From the NCBI GenBank assembly GCA_948099385.1, contig CANUEZ040000029.1, forward strand, positions 1,705,501 to 1,769,500: a stretch of 64,000 nucleotides of DNA. Direction: 5' to 3'. Shown here one piece after another: positions 1 through 12,852 of the stretch. Position 1 is the first letter of the stretch; every line of letters starts with the position of its first letter. The stretch comes from Fasciola hepatica. Lineage: Eukaryota; Platyhelminthes; Trematoda; Plagiorchiida; Fasciolidae. A model generated the notes under the pieces. The model was not told the DNA's origin. It did not search any database and was given only the letters and a program-made list of their open reading frames with translations. The translations under genes were made by a program, and so were the position numbers.

Positions 1-99
1 GAAGCTGAGAGGCTAAACATGTTCGAGCAAGAAGCTAAGTTTGATTTGATGGAGTTCGCAGGTCATCAATCTCTCCTTCACAAGCAATGATTTGCGCAT

Positions 100-1020
100 A
101 TGTTATGCGGGAGTAGTAGGTTGGCTCAAACACAGTCATCATGGGTGCAAATTAAGGGGAAATACTGTAACAAAAACCAGTCTTTGTCTGACACACGTAC
201 AACAAGTCAAGAGCTCACGGGGTCAGTTCAGTGCAAGCTATGCAACTCACCGCATCGGTTACCAGGCTGTTACACTTTACACGGGACAAGTCTACCAAAT
301 CGGCGGTTCGCAGTAAGAAGGACCGGAGTATGCTCTGTACACTTAAGTGACTCTCATCACTCCTCACAGTGCCACTTTAAAGTAAAATGTGACGAGGAAT
401 GAACACCCACTTTTATATGATCCTCAAAACACCAAACCTACTCAACCAGAAGAACCCAAGATGATCTGTTACACAGAACGTAGCGATTGTAAGCCGTCGA
501 GATTAGGCATCTTGCTTTGCGATATCAAATAGATAGAATAAGGTGAACCCCGCAGATAACTATTGAGAATCAAGAACTCCAAGACTGCAAAGAATGTAGC
601 GTTATATGTCGTACCCGCGAAAATCACGTACGGTGTAAGTATGTAGTATAACAGGCTGAATACAATAACGCAAGACGGAAAGAGTCAATATGTGAACTAG
701 TCGGGAAGCCTACCTCTCTAATGATCAGTACGGTTGTAAGGAGTCATGCTAATTATTCGATGAAGCTGATTCTACAGCTAACTTCCTTGACCGATACAGA
801 GACCATAGACGTTTTGGAAGCTTTTGCGGTAGAGAGTTTACCGGTGATACCAGCCGGCCCCATTAGGTCCATTGCCGAGAGGTGGTCTTATCTCAAGGAC
901 ATTACCTTCAAGTACGATGCACTGACTAAAAGTGATGCGCCCGGAGCTCGCTGGCTGTTTGAACATAGTATGGGTCATTGAAAAGAACCGTTCTCCGAGG
1001 GAACGATATCAGGCTGGACA
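100..1020 (+). pseudogene. Decayed BEL/Pao retrotransposon, gag knuckle to protease region
   Basis: This is a broken piece of a second, old BEL/Pao element, unrelated in age to the one at 29,882. From about 229 the reading shows a zinc-knuckle-like pattern (CKLCNSPHRLPGC), then a second block (LPNRRFAVRRTGVC followed by SDSHHSSQC). That is the usual order of the paired knuckles in BEL/Pao Gag. After several stops, about 790-1,020 resembles the stretch between the protease and the reverse transcriptase (LPVIPAG, AERWSYLKDITF, then EPFSEGTISGWTLL after a stop at 979). The elements in order fit the family, but no frame stays open for long. The left end lies outside the window and I could not follow it beyond about 1,100. 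The family call rests on motif order only. Confidence 0.55.
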
Positions 1021-1099
1021 CTTCTCTGAAAACTGACGAACGAGGTTCGATAATCAGCGTTATTTAGTAGCTTAGCTGTCTCTGATGAAAGTGTTTATG

Positions 1100-2649
1100 G
1101 GGAAAGCCACTAGTTTTACGGTATTAAACTCAACGGCCTTAATTAAGTACTTGAAGCTTCTCCAACGGAAAACATATTGGTGCTCTCAGTGAACTCAAGA
1201 AGCAACATCGCAACGAGCAGTACAAAGTCTTTCTTCATGGGCAACCAGTGTCGAAAGAGCTAGGAAGCAACAAAAAATGACAACGAAACGTCTGATATCT
1301 CAGAAGCAGGCGTTTTCGGAAAACCCAATTAAAACTAGGATATCAGCAGGCCGTACAACGCAATTTGAAACTGGTCTACCAAATGGCAGTGCGCGGCACC
1401 AGGAGAGAACTGTGTGGCCGGCTGGGGAACAGATTATCTTGCTCGAAAATAACAGTTACTACGCTGAAGCTAGTGTCCATAAATGTATTTGAAATGCTTT
1501 TATTGTAATTTTCACCCAAGAAGCACAATACTTAAAGCTGTTGGGTGAAAGTTGGGATAACGTTGGGCTAAAATGACTCGTAACATGTGTTTTCGAAGTT
1601 TGCACACGGGAGTTCGTGAAATTGTACGAGAAATATACTAAAATAAGTACCATAATATTTACTAAAATATATCTGTTTTACAAAAACTGCATATTTTGTT
1701 TTACAAGTTATCAGTATACCACTTTCGTAAAAGCTATCTGATTTTCACAAAATAGATTTTACCAGTAGTAACTTAGTGGTTCCGATCAAAAGGATAGGTA
1801 ATGGGTAAATAGGTTAACAAGCGGGCAGTTAAGATGGGTTAGGAAAAGAAGAGGTACAGATTTCCAGCAATTTTTTCCAACTTTGAGCTAGCCCAACAAG
1901 CGCCCAATTGGGAGCGCGTTGGGCGTGCTGCTTGGTTAGAAACTTTGGACCGACGGGGAATCGGGCGAGTACGGAAGTCTTCTTACCACCTTCAAGCAAA
2001 TGAAACGACGTAAAAGCTTTACAAAAGGATGAAATAATGTTCAAACGATAACGAAAGTGAAAGTGGGACTGTCGGAAGTATCACTCAGTTACTGTTCGAC
2101 GAATCGCTGAGCCTCAAGGATGACACAATTTGAACTGGGTTTCGGTCATACTCCCAGAATGCAACTAGACGTGTAGCTCAAAGTGAGAAACGACGAATCA
2201 CTGACAAATGGCGATAGGAAGCACCTCGAGAAATTTGCCGTACAACAGAAAAAAAGATATCGAGATCGGAAACCGGGTGAGAAACGGTAAACAAACCAAT
2301 AGCAAAAATGGGAGCATTTCTTGATCGGAGATTTGGTAAGAGCCAGGAATCTCAACAGACCTGATGTTGTCAGTCAGAAGGCCACCAAGGTTAGAGAAAG
2401 ATGAAATGGGCCGTACACTGTATTAGAGAGGAAGAATGTCTCATCCTGAATCCGCCAAGACCCGCTAAGCTAATGGGTCAACGGACGCGACGTGACTCCC
2501 TGGTACACTCAGAGCGATTGTTTTCACTGAGGTTCACAGCGGTGCCTCAACCAGCAAAAGAGTCATCGGTTTTAATTTCCCCGACAGAACCCTAGTTCCA
2601 TAAATGAATTCTATCCTACTCATGGCTGTTGGCATGGCTACGCGAACGT
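1100..2649. other. Intergenic, no recognisable gene
   Basis: I see no convincing coding region. A 10-bp inverted repeat (TTTCACCCAA at about 1,510 and TTGGGTGAAA at about 1,542) could form a small hairpin. The part next to 2,650 may hold unrecognisable remains of the RNase H and integrase portions of the gypsy fragment that follows, because that element reads leftwards into this stretch. Confidence 0.4.
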
Positions 2650-3390
2650 TCACAATGCCAAGCATGTCCTTTCCTCTTTCAATTCCCTTCCGACAAAATG
2701 ACGTATCACATGACGAAAAGTGACAGGCTTCCGGATAATTTCAACCACCTTGGAGTTGGATTTGCGAAAGTCTATCAAAGGTGGGAGAATGGAAGCACAA
2801 TGGGGAATGAAATAGAGATAGTACTTCAAACACCCAAGATAAAATGCAGCAGTGCAGTTGTTTCCAGAATTGAGAAGGAAAAGATATTGTGCTTTTCGTC
2901 GCGGTTTTGAGTACCCCTTTTTCATTGCCGTGCTGACCGAGAAGATCAGGGCAAATTACGTCACCCACAGACTTGTCACAATCAACTAGAATACCACATT
3001 GCTGAATACACTTGAACAACTGTCTGAGGAGTGTCAAATTCACTTCAGATGATCTGCATGCAACCAGAATGCTATCAACGGAACCAAAAGTAGATCTGAG
3101 TTGATCTTATCAGCAAAAAGCTGAAAGCTGTTTGCTTGATGCTCAGCTTGAATGGCAAGCTAATGAACTCAAAAACTTTAGAAGAGATGATGACGGCAAA
3201 CATTGTATATCTTCTTCCACCTACGTGTTTTAGTGACATGCCCTTACAACATAGGTCTCGGAAAAGATTGTTTTGTGCGCAAGGTGGAAATCGAAGTCGT
3301 GCATACGTAGGACAGAGTACCGGTCGGGAACAATGACTCTGTTGACAGTGCGATAGTTCCCGCAGGGTCTCAGATCATCAAACGAATTTG
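2650..3390 (-). pseudogene. Decayed Ty3/gypsy retrotransposon reverse transcriptase
   Basis: Reading leftwards from about 3,373, the translation gives LRPCGNYRTVNRVIVPDRY and then a KTIFSETYVVRACH-like block, the start of a gypsy reverse transcriptase finger and palm. A frame change leads to EFISLPFKLS (the FGL-type block). Another change gives SVDSILVACRSSEVN, where the catalytic YxDD box would be; it is degraded to VDS. The frame at 3,043-2,741 follows with LRQLFKCIQQCGILVDCDKS and a damaged FLGH box (DLLGQH). Several frameshifts and stops plus the lost catalytic aspartates mean it is dead. RNase H and integrase are not recognisable further left. Ty3/gypsy is a firm call; the clade is not. 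Confidence 0.75.
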
Positions 3391-6300
3391 AAAACTGTAC
3401 TTATAGCGTAACGCTTAGCTCGTTGATAAAATGTCGGTTTGCACTGTCAGAATGATGATATTTCATCGTCACAGTTAACATACCACTACGCGTTAACTCT
3501 TAATCAAACAGAAATAATTCAACTATCCGATAAGTCTTGATATACTTTACATGACCAGAGAATCTCAGTGAATTCCACGAGATCGCATGATCTACTTGTA
3601 GGGACAAAGACTAAATAAGGGTTAATTGCAGCGAAAGATTTTAAAGGATTTTTTTCTTCGCAAGTTGTCCCCTCATTTCCAAATGCCATACCATCAAACG
3701 AAAAAAGTGAGTGCAACATCTTAATGCAGCCTATGGATGTGGTTTGACAATCCCGGTTTGGTCTGTTGCATTTTCGGGATCTTGAAATGTGCGGCCATGA
3801 GAGAAAGAAAATTCGGAATGATGATTCAGAAAGGTCCGCCAAAACAACATCTTACTTGGCAGCAACCGAGAAAAAAATGAGGTGAGAAGTATAACAATCA
3901 ACTATGAAGTGTAATAAAGGGAGCGTATTGTGTCTTTACCATTGGATGACATCACCACGTGCATATGAAAACCATCTGGTATTTAATAGTAGGTAGTAGC
4001 TCGTATTTCACCAAATATAAACTCGCCATCCAGTACTAATTTTTAAATTCTACCGGATGGATTGCTCTCGCTCATATAGTCCGTATGGCATAATATCAGT
4101 GGAACCACCTATACCTTTTCACTAAAGTAAGTTGCGCACCATTCATTTTACGTCTTATATTTTATCAAGCATTTTCAATCATTGATGTGGTGTAAGTCGG
4201 TTTAACGTATATCGTGGATTACTCATTGTAGAATTAGCTATTCTAGCTACCAGTCCAAACAGTGCATTGAAATAGATCCTAACAACTAGACTTGAGAAGA
4301 AATAGGCTTCTCGAAAGAAAACCACGAAGAGTTTGTTCTTGGTGACCGAAGTGATATTTGAATCCGTCTGCTCGGTTAAAATTCTTTGTGAGATTTGCTT
4401 GATCCAGGATTAGGAGTTTTTCTGTGAAGCTCTACATGAGTGGATCAGCAACACACTGAAAGTAATACGTTTATAACTGTTGATAAGCTGTTTTTGAAGC
4501 ATCGGGAGATCCAAGAGCCCACCTTTGCAAGAAAGTGAACAATCTGGCAGAATTTCATCAAGCCCTGGAAAGCTAACTGAATAAGACTACCCACTCGGTC
4601 AGAATATTGGTACTAAACCCAACCACTGCAAGCAGTACACGAAGAAAAAGGTTTAAAACGGCTTTCAGCAAAATAGGCTGGACAATGAAATTATCTCCAC
4701 GTACTCTTACTACTGTGTTCGTAACCAGTGGCAACAAAACTCGTAATTGTTGAACCTCATTCATTTGCAAGAATGTCAATGCAACCCGACCACGGCTGGT
4801 GCGCAGGCTGCAAGCCCGAAAACAGGCAAATCAATGAATTAGCAGGCAAGTAGAATAGCAGAACAGAATGTGCTCTCAAGTGTAAACAAGTAAGACCAAT
4901 CAACATATACATAGGAAGATTGATAAGTCAATACTGTCCGCACTAGAGCATAACTAAAGATAAATAGGAAGCAGGCGTATGTCCATGCATGAGAGGAATA
5001 TTTATTGGCGGTCCGCGTACTAAGCTTGACTTTCGCCAGACACAAACACCTTCAACCCCGACAATGTCTATTTGTGGGAAATTCATGTGCGAAAAATAGC
5101 TGTGTGAGTGCACGTGGAAAATAGTTATTAGGCTCTAGAGTAAAGGATAATATGATAACAAATCATAACTCACCATTTTTCTAATAACCATGTTACTAAA
5201 GTCCAGTGTTTTTATTTGAACCGGGAACAAAATGGACAATATTAATTTGGTAGTCTACAACAAAAGGACAAACCTGTAAGAGGTACAAAGAAATGGCAGT
5301 CAGATTAGTAGTATTTTGTTCCGCTTGGATATGGGAATAAGCAAGTCTGACATACAGCGGACCCAAGCGGCACAAAGTGGCTGCTGGCAGACGACTGGCT
5401 GATCAAAGCAAAAAGGGTCAGTTTTGGTCCGTTGGCACAACCAGGTGAAGTAAACCATCACGCACACACAGACAGACAGACAGACCGGATTTCTGTCACC
5501 CGTTTTTCGGAAAACCAGCTGCAGACTAAAAGCATAGAGTTTAATCAACAGACCACACCTAGTCAGTTTTATGTCGGTAGATTTATGGCATGGATGGGGG
5601 AAATGTTTGTTCTTATTTTCCGCATAAGCATGAATTTCTCCGTAGGTTTAACTCGCTCCATCCTACGGTTTTGACTACTTTTCAAACTTCACGATTTGAG
5701 TCGTTAAGAACTGCAAGGCGAGAACCAAGTGAAGGTGAGGGTTGGGTGCACTTAATTTTACGAGGTACGTCCTATCTATCGGACTAAGGCTGACTGTTTA
5801 CTGACTGCTGTTGGCCTTCATTATGTTACAAATAAATGTAGGCTTGGGTAAAACTTCGTTTTAACTACGAATCCTGTATGAATAGTGCAATGATAGTCAG
5901 CATGATTCTGGTACGATTGAGGATACACGGGATTTTGCCTTGCCGGTAAAGATACTTTGAATGGAATGGAAACTATTGCTGAGTTATTGGATGAACAAGA
6001 TTATTGAAACGGGGCTACATTTTGTAAACTAGTGTGTGGTGAAAATGTGAGTTACGTGAAAGAAGAACTGTAAACCAGAAGGTATACCCTGAAATTCTAT
6101 TTCATCGTGGAGGTGTTGTGATATTCTCTTAGTCTCAGAGACATCAACCAATGGGGATATGTCTCAGTCCTTAGCTATCTGAAAGGCAGTATGTCATTGT
6201 TGAAAAAAGGCTGATCGTGTAGAGAGAAGGTCCGATAGTAAGGGATAGACTGCAAGCAAAATGTAGTTTAGTACGGAGAAAGGTGGAAACCCTTGATGGA

Positions 6301-6975
6301 TTCCTGAGTGAAATCACTTAAAGTTTCCTTTGCTTTGCACGAAAAAATGCCTGTTAAGCTCCGTGGTATCATCAACTAGGGCTCAAACGGCAGAGTCCGA
6401 TGAGGTAAATGACAGCTGGCAAAACGGCGGTCGTCACTAAGAAAATGCTCCAGTACTTCAGGAGTTACAGAAACAATCAAAACCAGATGTATTTTTTCGA
6501 AATCCAGTAGAAACAAAATAGTTTACGAAACTGGATGTAGCACCAGCATTTTAGCATGTCTTGCTAAACACTCAAAACAGTCTTTTCACAACTTTCGCAG
6601 CACATTCCAAGTTTTAAGTTGGTGACGTTATCCCTTGGGTGTAAACTTATCCAGTTACAATTTTTCAATAGCTACTGCGTTCGGCAATTTTCTACCACCG
6701 AGGGACTAAGTCGGATCTAATTCTATAGTCTCAATAGACACTACCGCACTGTACATCAGTTTCATCGCACCACTCATGAGGATCTGTCCTGCTAAGACGC
6801 CAAAATCTGTAGCTACTCACGACTAAAGTTATTTTTATTGTCTCGTTAAAATCATCGAGAGTGTAGGCTCATCACGGGAAGATCAAATTCTCACCGAGTA
6901 TACCATCTTCGGAGATTAGATTGTTAACATGTCGTCCTCTATGACAGCCAGAAATATCCAACCGCTTCGAAAGGA
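3391..6975. other. Intergenic, no recognisable gene
   Basis: This 3.6-kb stretch has only short frames with no motif, splice-site pattern or codon bias that I can defend. It includes a short GACA tandem repeat at about 5,465-5,483. I see nothing else in it. Confidence 0.4.
5465..5483. repeat. (GACA)n microsatellite
   Basis: A CACA run followed by about four GACA units, next to unremarkable sequence. Confidence 0.6.
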
Positions 6976-7047
6976 GCCGGGTGGTGCAGTGTTGACACAG
7001 TTGCCTTCGGGATGAAAGGGCCCGTGATCAAATCCTGGGTATGACGG
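6976..7047 (+). repeat. tRNA-derived SINE head, candidate
   Basis: The segment resembles a decayed tRNA gene. A TGGTGCAGTGTT stretch at 6,982-6,993 fits an internal promoter A box, and TGATCAAATCC at 7,025-7,035 fits the B-box rule GWTCRANNC at a normal distance. The ends do not pair as a functional acceptor stem, and an unrelated-looking tail runs on to about 7,110, which fits a SINE better than a working tRNA. Only one copy lies in the window, so repetitiveness is not shown here. Confidence 0.5.
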
Positions 7048-10000
7048 AGGATACGCATCACTGATCAGCTCTAATAGGAACGAAAGTCGAGTGTGTTGCT
7101 TCAGAGTGCAGGGTTGGTCGGATGATCTTAGGTTTGTGCCTGAGAGGTGGAGTCCAAAGGACAGTCATTCAAACAAAGATTCATCAATCCCATATACTAC
7201 TTGCAGGTAAATGCGTGATACAAGAAGGTCAAAGTTTAATCGAGAAAACTGAAACTTATGATTGGAAAAATTTAAATCCGGATGGTAGGGTTTTTGGACT
7301 GATTTTCGGAATAATTCACAAGCGTTTGATGCGAAATCGAGGGAAGGACTGGAAAAGTAGTAAAAAAATTAAAGATCAGTAGTGGTAAGACGAAACAAAC
7401 TCCGTGTTCACAAAGAAGACTTGAGTGGAAAGGGAAAGGTGTGCATAGAATAACAAATGGAATCTAGACTACGGCACCAAGTACAGATGGCAAAGAAGGC
7501 GACTTGAGAGTGAACGTCCAAGAGTAATCGTTTAGATTGCAGATGAATATTGGTTGCGCTTGACTTCCCATGTTATTAAAGTGATTGGTAATTGGCAACC
7601 AAAACCTCGGAACATGAATTAATGAATCACTCTATTCACACCAATAAGTTAAGTATTGGAAAAAGTGATGGACTCGTTGACCGTCAGGTTTACGAAGGTA
7701 CGTCACATATCATCTACACTATTGTGCCTCAGTGCTACAAATGTCAATCACGGAAGCAGTGGTCATCATTAGGCTGCGATCTATTCAGCGTAACTTCATT
7801 CGAACAACACGGCAAATAATTATGCTCATCTACGGCAGTAAATTGGTTTCTTGGATGTATACCACTCCAATTCACAAGTTGTGCCAGATGCTACCACTTT
7901 TCCCTAGTATTTACACGACTTGTACACTCTCATTGGTAATTTCAAGGATGTGTTTCGTAAGCTTTATTTAGCACCTAACTATTTAGATTAGAAAGAGTCG
8001 TATACAACTAGAGGAATAACTAGTGGGTTGCATGTGGAACTTGGTCTGCGCATAAGCTATGTTATTAATTTGAATGACCAATGACACAAGATGCATTATT
8101 GATTGCTCATACCTGCAACCGATGGGGGGCACATTTTGATCTACATTTTGCTTGTTGAATTTGATAGACTAGGGTCGCCTGGTCAGCCAAGTGTTTTAGT
8201 CACTATCTCAATTGATAACCGGAGTTAAAAAAGAAGCGATTCTGGTTTGGAAAGTGTTTTGAACATGAGAACTTGCTGCTGGATCGCGCTAACAGTATCT
8301 ATTTCGTCAAGAAAATTGATTCATACAGCGATAAAATAACTTCCCTCGGGTAGTCTTTTGTCATTTTTGAAGGATGCTCTTTGTTAAACTAGAGCACACT
8401 GAATAACCGGTGGTTTGTGCTTGAAAAAATAAGGATAAATGTATTGCCCGTGAAATGTTTTTCTCTGAAATTGACCGCTTTAGATCGTTATAATCGTTAG
8501 TTACAGCTCAGTTTATTGGTTTAAGAAAAGTTTCAACGGACAGGAGGAAAGTTGTCCAGTCATCTTTTATTGGAATGAAGCTAAAGGTTGCGGATAATGC
8601 ATCAAAATAGTGCATTCGTTTGGTCAATCTGTCCACTCAGCACAAAACACCATCTACGAAGATGTATATCCAGCACATAAAACACCACCTCTCTTTATCT
8701 AGTTGATGCGTGCAAATGTTTGTTCCAGATGGCTAAAATAATCTTTTGTTTTAGATTGGAAGACTTTCATAGCCACGAAGGATTTAGATTATGGCAGTGC
8801 TCTGAAAGCGGACTGAATATAGTTTGTTTTAAAGTACCTCGATTTTCTGGCGCCTAACTGCCCTTTCCCACTGTAGGGTGTTCAAATATGGTTCATGCTT
8901 ATTACGTTGCCTGCTATTTCGGACGGCTTCCTCCGAATAAGCCTTATACATTTGGGAATGTTAATCTGGGGCAAAGACAACCTACTCAGTATCATAATAT
9001 AAGTTAGTAATGTGAAGAAAATTAGATAACTTATGTATCACCATAAATTATGCTAGTTTTTACTAGTTTTTCGCATTAACTAATTGAATGTTTGCTTAGA
9101 AGGACATTTACCCATCTTAGATCATCCATATACTCAAGAGAGTAACGATGGTGTCAATTGTCTTAGGCTTCAAATAGGCCAACAACAACAGAATCTACAT
9201 CTGATTTCGTCGTGACGACTGATTCACTGAACCAAGCTGACAATATTTACTTGTCTACATAGCAACGATTTACAACCTGGGGAATCCGATGCACCTGTAT
9301 AATCACGTGGTTAACATTGGAGTCCAACATAGTGAGTAATAGAAATGCACGAAAAAAGTATTGGACGCTTACCAGATGATTAACGTCTGCTCTTCCGTAA
9401 ATACCACTTGCCGATAACGTATCTACGACGGCGATGGAAGATGAAACGGCCGCGGACTTCCAGACACAGCTGAAGGATCTTGTAGAGTCCATAAGATTAA
9501 AACTCTTCATAGCTGCAGTCTTCATTATTGTCGGCCATCGGCGGGTGAAAATTCGATGACACTACTTGGGTTCTATTATTATTCAAGGTACTGCATGTCG
9601 ATCCCCAAAAAGAATGCGGTCTCTCGGGAAGAAACCTATCATAGAACCAGAAGACGAGCTCTTGTTCAATGTAAAGCAAAGCACGTTTATGGTTGTAGGT
9701 ACTACGACTCCCTTATCAGGGACTCATTGGTACTCATCAAGTGCTTGATGTCCGCCAACAGTAGCTATGCGGCACGTTTCGTTGTAAACTTTTAACTATT
9801 TTTGTTTATTTTATCTTACAGAGGCCACAAAAAGCGAAGCTGCTTTCGCGGATTATTCGAAATCAGAGTTCCGATTTTACGGTCTTACGAGGCTACGCAA
9901 TACGCGGCCATTCAGCTGTATTATATGCCACCGTGGGTCTCGGTAAATGTGGTGGCACAATTGCTCAGTTCACCCGTGGTCTTGGTTTCCCACAAGTGGT

Positions 10001-12471
10001 GCTACAACTACCGGAAAACTAGGGTCGAGAAGCCACGCGACAACGGGGTCCCGTTGCCTAGGAATGACTAGTGATTTATTGGTGTGTTCAGGCGATATCA
10101 TCGAGGTCAGAGAACTCTCAAAGGAAGATATTTTGAGACAGTAAAAGCGGGCTAAAATAGTTTCTCTATCACTTCTTATGCTGGTCGAATAATTTCGTTT
10201 CGTGTTAGTAAAAAGAGAACTAATCGTATCCTTACCTACAAACAGAATAAATGAGAAAGTCAATTTGAGTTCTGAGAGTTGGTGTTCATCAGATTTTGAA
10301 GCGAAATGTTTTTCTTAATTAGAGGCTTGGAAACAAATTCAATGACTTAGATAACGAAGAAGACACAAGTCGTTATTGACTTAAAATATGCTGAACAACA
10401 AGTCACAAAATTTGGAGGATCGCTACAAGCATCCCTCGTTCAAGCAGTAGAACCATCCTTTAAGAGCTTTGAAGTTTAACTTGCCTAAAACCGTGGCGAT
10501 TTTCATGACCTTCTTACGGAATAGGTTCAATCCATGATGAAATTACTGGATTCATAGATAAGTTGCAAATTATAAAATGAAGCAATACAGAATGGATTAC
10601 ACTTTTCACTGTGGAAGTTTAACCATGTTTTTCGCGCATCCTCAAAAACCACTGGTATGTGTCATCGTTCACTGCATTGAACTTTTGTTCCACTTCCAAA
10701 TAATGACTTTATACCTCAGAGATGATCAGAAAACAGAGTGTCGTTTGCTATCACATTCTGTACCGTTTTCCCCGAAAAGCCAAAGAGTTTCACGTTTCAC
10801 CTCTTGAGCCGCCTTAGATTTTAAAAGCCATCTGTCGAATCTTTTTCACCTCATTAATTGATAGTTCTCTATTCGGGATCTCGCACTAAGAACACGCTCA
10901 GGCTTTCCCATGAATAAACTGACTACGCGTGAAAGGATCATTGAACAGAGATTGTGGTGATTCAGTGCGATACACGTATTCAAAAGGAAAAATTCAGTCC
11001 AGGGCAAGGTATATCTGATCAAATACGTGATCGATAATGCTGCACCGAATTCCACACACTCAACATTACCATGCAAATCTGATTCGTTCCTGCTTCATTA
11101 TTAGATTGCGTTATATCAAAAATGTACTTTTTGTTCATCATACACCCAGTTAAACTCGGTCACCTAAAAACAATCTACACATATATTTACTACTCACTGT
11201 AGTTTTACTTCGACTTTTGCTTGCTTGTATGATTTGCTAAACTGTTACTGCATATATATTGTCGCATTTTGTACTCTAAGAAAGGAATACATTCGATAGC
11301 AATTTGCAAGCCTTCTAATTTATTTTTGAGCAATAAATCCTTCATAGTCCGTTTTTATAAGGATAGAAATATTGTGGCATTTTAGTAGATGGTCAGTTTA
11401 CTTGGACTAACTCTACCATTGAATTCAACTGACATTACATTTATAAAGGTGGATTAGTGTGAAAAAATCGGTCCCTAAACCTAGGTAGTGTTGTTACTAA
11501 TAACAGTTAGGAAAAAATCGTCAATAATTAATCATATTTATAACAATTGAATGTCTTATGAGCTAAAGAGGCAATGTTGCAAATGTTCGCTGCACAGTTG
11601 GGTTTTCGCGCATTTTGTTCACTAACGGGATATCCAATTCATCATGGAAAACAATAAAGACTGGTGGTATTGGGAAGAAACCCCTGTTACCTGGATCACT
11701 CTCATGCCTGACTCGTTGAGACACAGTGTGATTTTCCACTCCAAGCCGGAGGATCGTATCTACTGGTTATAGTCAAAGGTAAAATCAGTCCCTGTGGCTA
11801 TGGTAATATGCCTCTTGTACTACAATTATGCCCTAGCAAGTGATAGTAAAACTGACAAGGATGTATTTATTCTTCTGGCGTCTTTGAAATCTGTCGGTTA
11901 CATTCTGTACAGATACCTAAAACCGTATTGGTCAGTTTGTTGGTGATCCTATTCTGTATCATATGCAAATCTCATTCTCAGATACAACTAGTTCAATTGT
12001 GCATTACGATTGACTTTTCCCCGTAATTGTGCAAACCATATTGATAGAAACATTTGAAATTGATAAGAGTACGCTTTATTTAGAATACATGCAGTCAAAA
12101 TACGCCGTTGTAATTAACTCCGACTTGAAAACTAATAATCATAGATTGTGAAACGAAACAACAACTATAATGCTGGGTGCAAAAGTACTGATTTCAGAAG
12201 TGACTGAAATGTCCTAGATGTGGTTCATCTACCGTCAATATTCTGATTATTCGCACTTTCAGCCTTGGGGACTAAATTTTCAGTGGTTCATGATCTATCA
12301 CCCCATTTTTCATTCTCAAAAAGAAACACAATAAAACAAACACGAAGGATACACAGAACATTTCCCAAAACCTCCGTTTATAAGCATTCATAATACTTAT
12401 TCGTGTGTGTGCTGATCTCACACAGGTCAGAGTACTCTGCGAGGAAACACACACAACTTTAGTCAGTTGCA
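7048..12471. other. Intergenic, no recognisable gene
   Basis: No protein family is recognisable. Around 9,370-10,140 both strands carry frames of 60-97 codons and the base composition is less AT-rich. A plausible splice donor (CTG then GTAAGC on the minus strand, near 9,371) ends one minus-strand frame (9,247-9,525). This may be an old transposon or an isolated exon, but nothing supports a product. The rest, including 7,122-7,382 and 10,577-11,076, shows only chance frames. Confidence 0.35.
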
Positions 12472-12852
12472 ATGGTCTTGGTGGCTATCATTCCGAGTTA
12501 TTGGGTTTTCTGTTTGAGTGTTTTAATATTCTGCGCTTTGAAATATAGGATGAACCTGAGGGGACGGACTGAATCCCGTTATAAAGGTAGGAAGCATCAT
12601 CAGAAGATGAGCTATTGGAATCAGACCACGCCCCATCTCATCTCAGTGTCACTTGTTTCTACGGTGACTGCTTTGAAACTAATCTTTAGAATCCACTGTC
12701 GTTCCCGTCCAAGTTGCTCTCAAGTTGCTCCGATCGGATCCAAGACTGAGATCCGCAGTCGAAACGACAACCCTCACACCAGCACAAAGAACTACACAGC
12801 ACACAACTACGAAAAGTTGTTCCGTGAGGTGAATCTTCCTCAAAGCAGGTAA
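12472..12852 (+). CDS. Possible isolated first exon, small membrane-anchored protein, unrecognised
   Basis: I do not recognise this 126-codon frame. It begins with ATG followed by G and has a strongly hydrophobic N-terminus (residues 2-24, ending ILIFCALKY-like) that could be a signal anchor. After that it is polar and basic. Two splice-donor-like sites lie in or near the end: AAAG then GTAGGA at about 12,590, and CAGCAG-like sequence followed by GTAAAA at about 12,848. The length is within what chance allows in a large AT-rich intergenic region, the opposite strand carries equally long frames, and no downstream exon was found. It is the best host-exon candidate in the left flank but remains weak. 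Confidence 0.2.
   Translation: MVLVAIIPSYWVFCLSVLIFCALKYRMNLRGRTESRYKGRKHHQKMSYWNQTTPHLISVSLVSTVTALKLIFRIHCRSRPSCSQVAPIGSKTEIRSRNDNPHTSTKNYTAHNYEKLFREVNLPQSR

Noticed and set aside
9247..10144. Cluster of 60-97-codon frames with a splice-donor-like site
   Set aside because: No consistent frame, no motif and overlapping frames on both strands; left as unrecognised.
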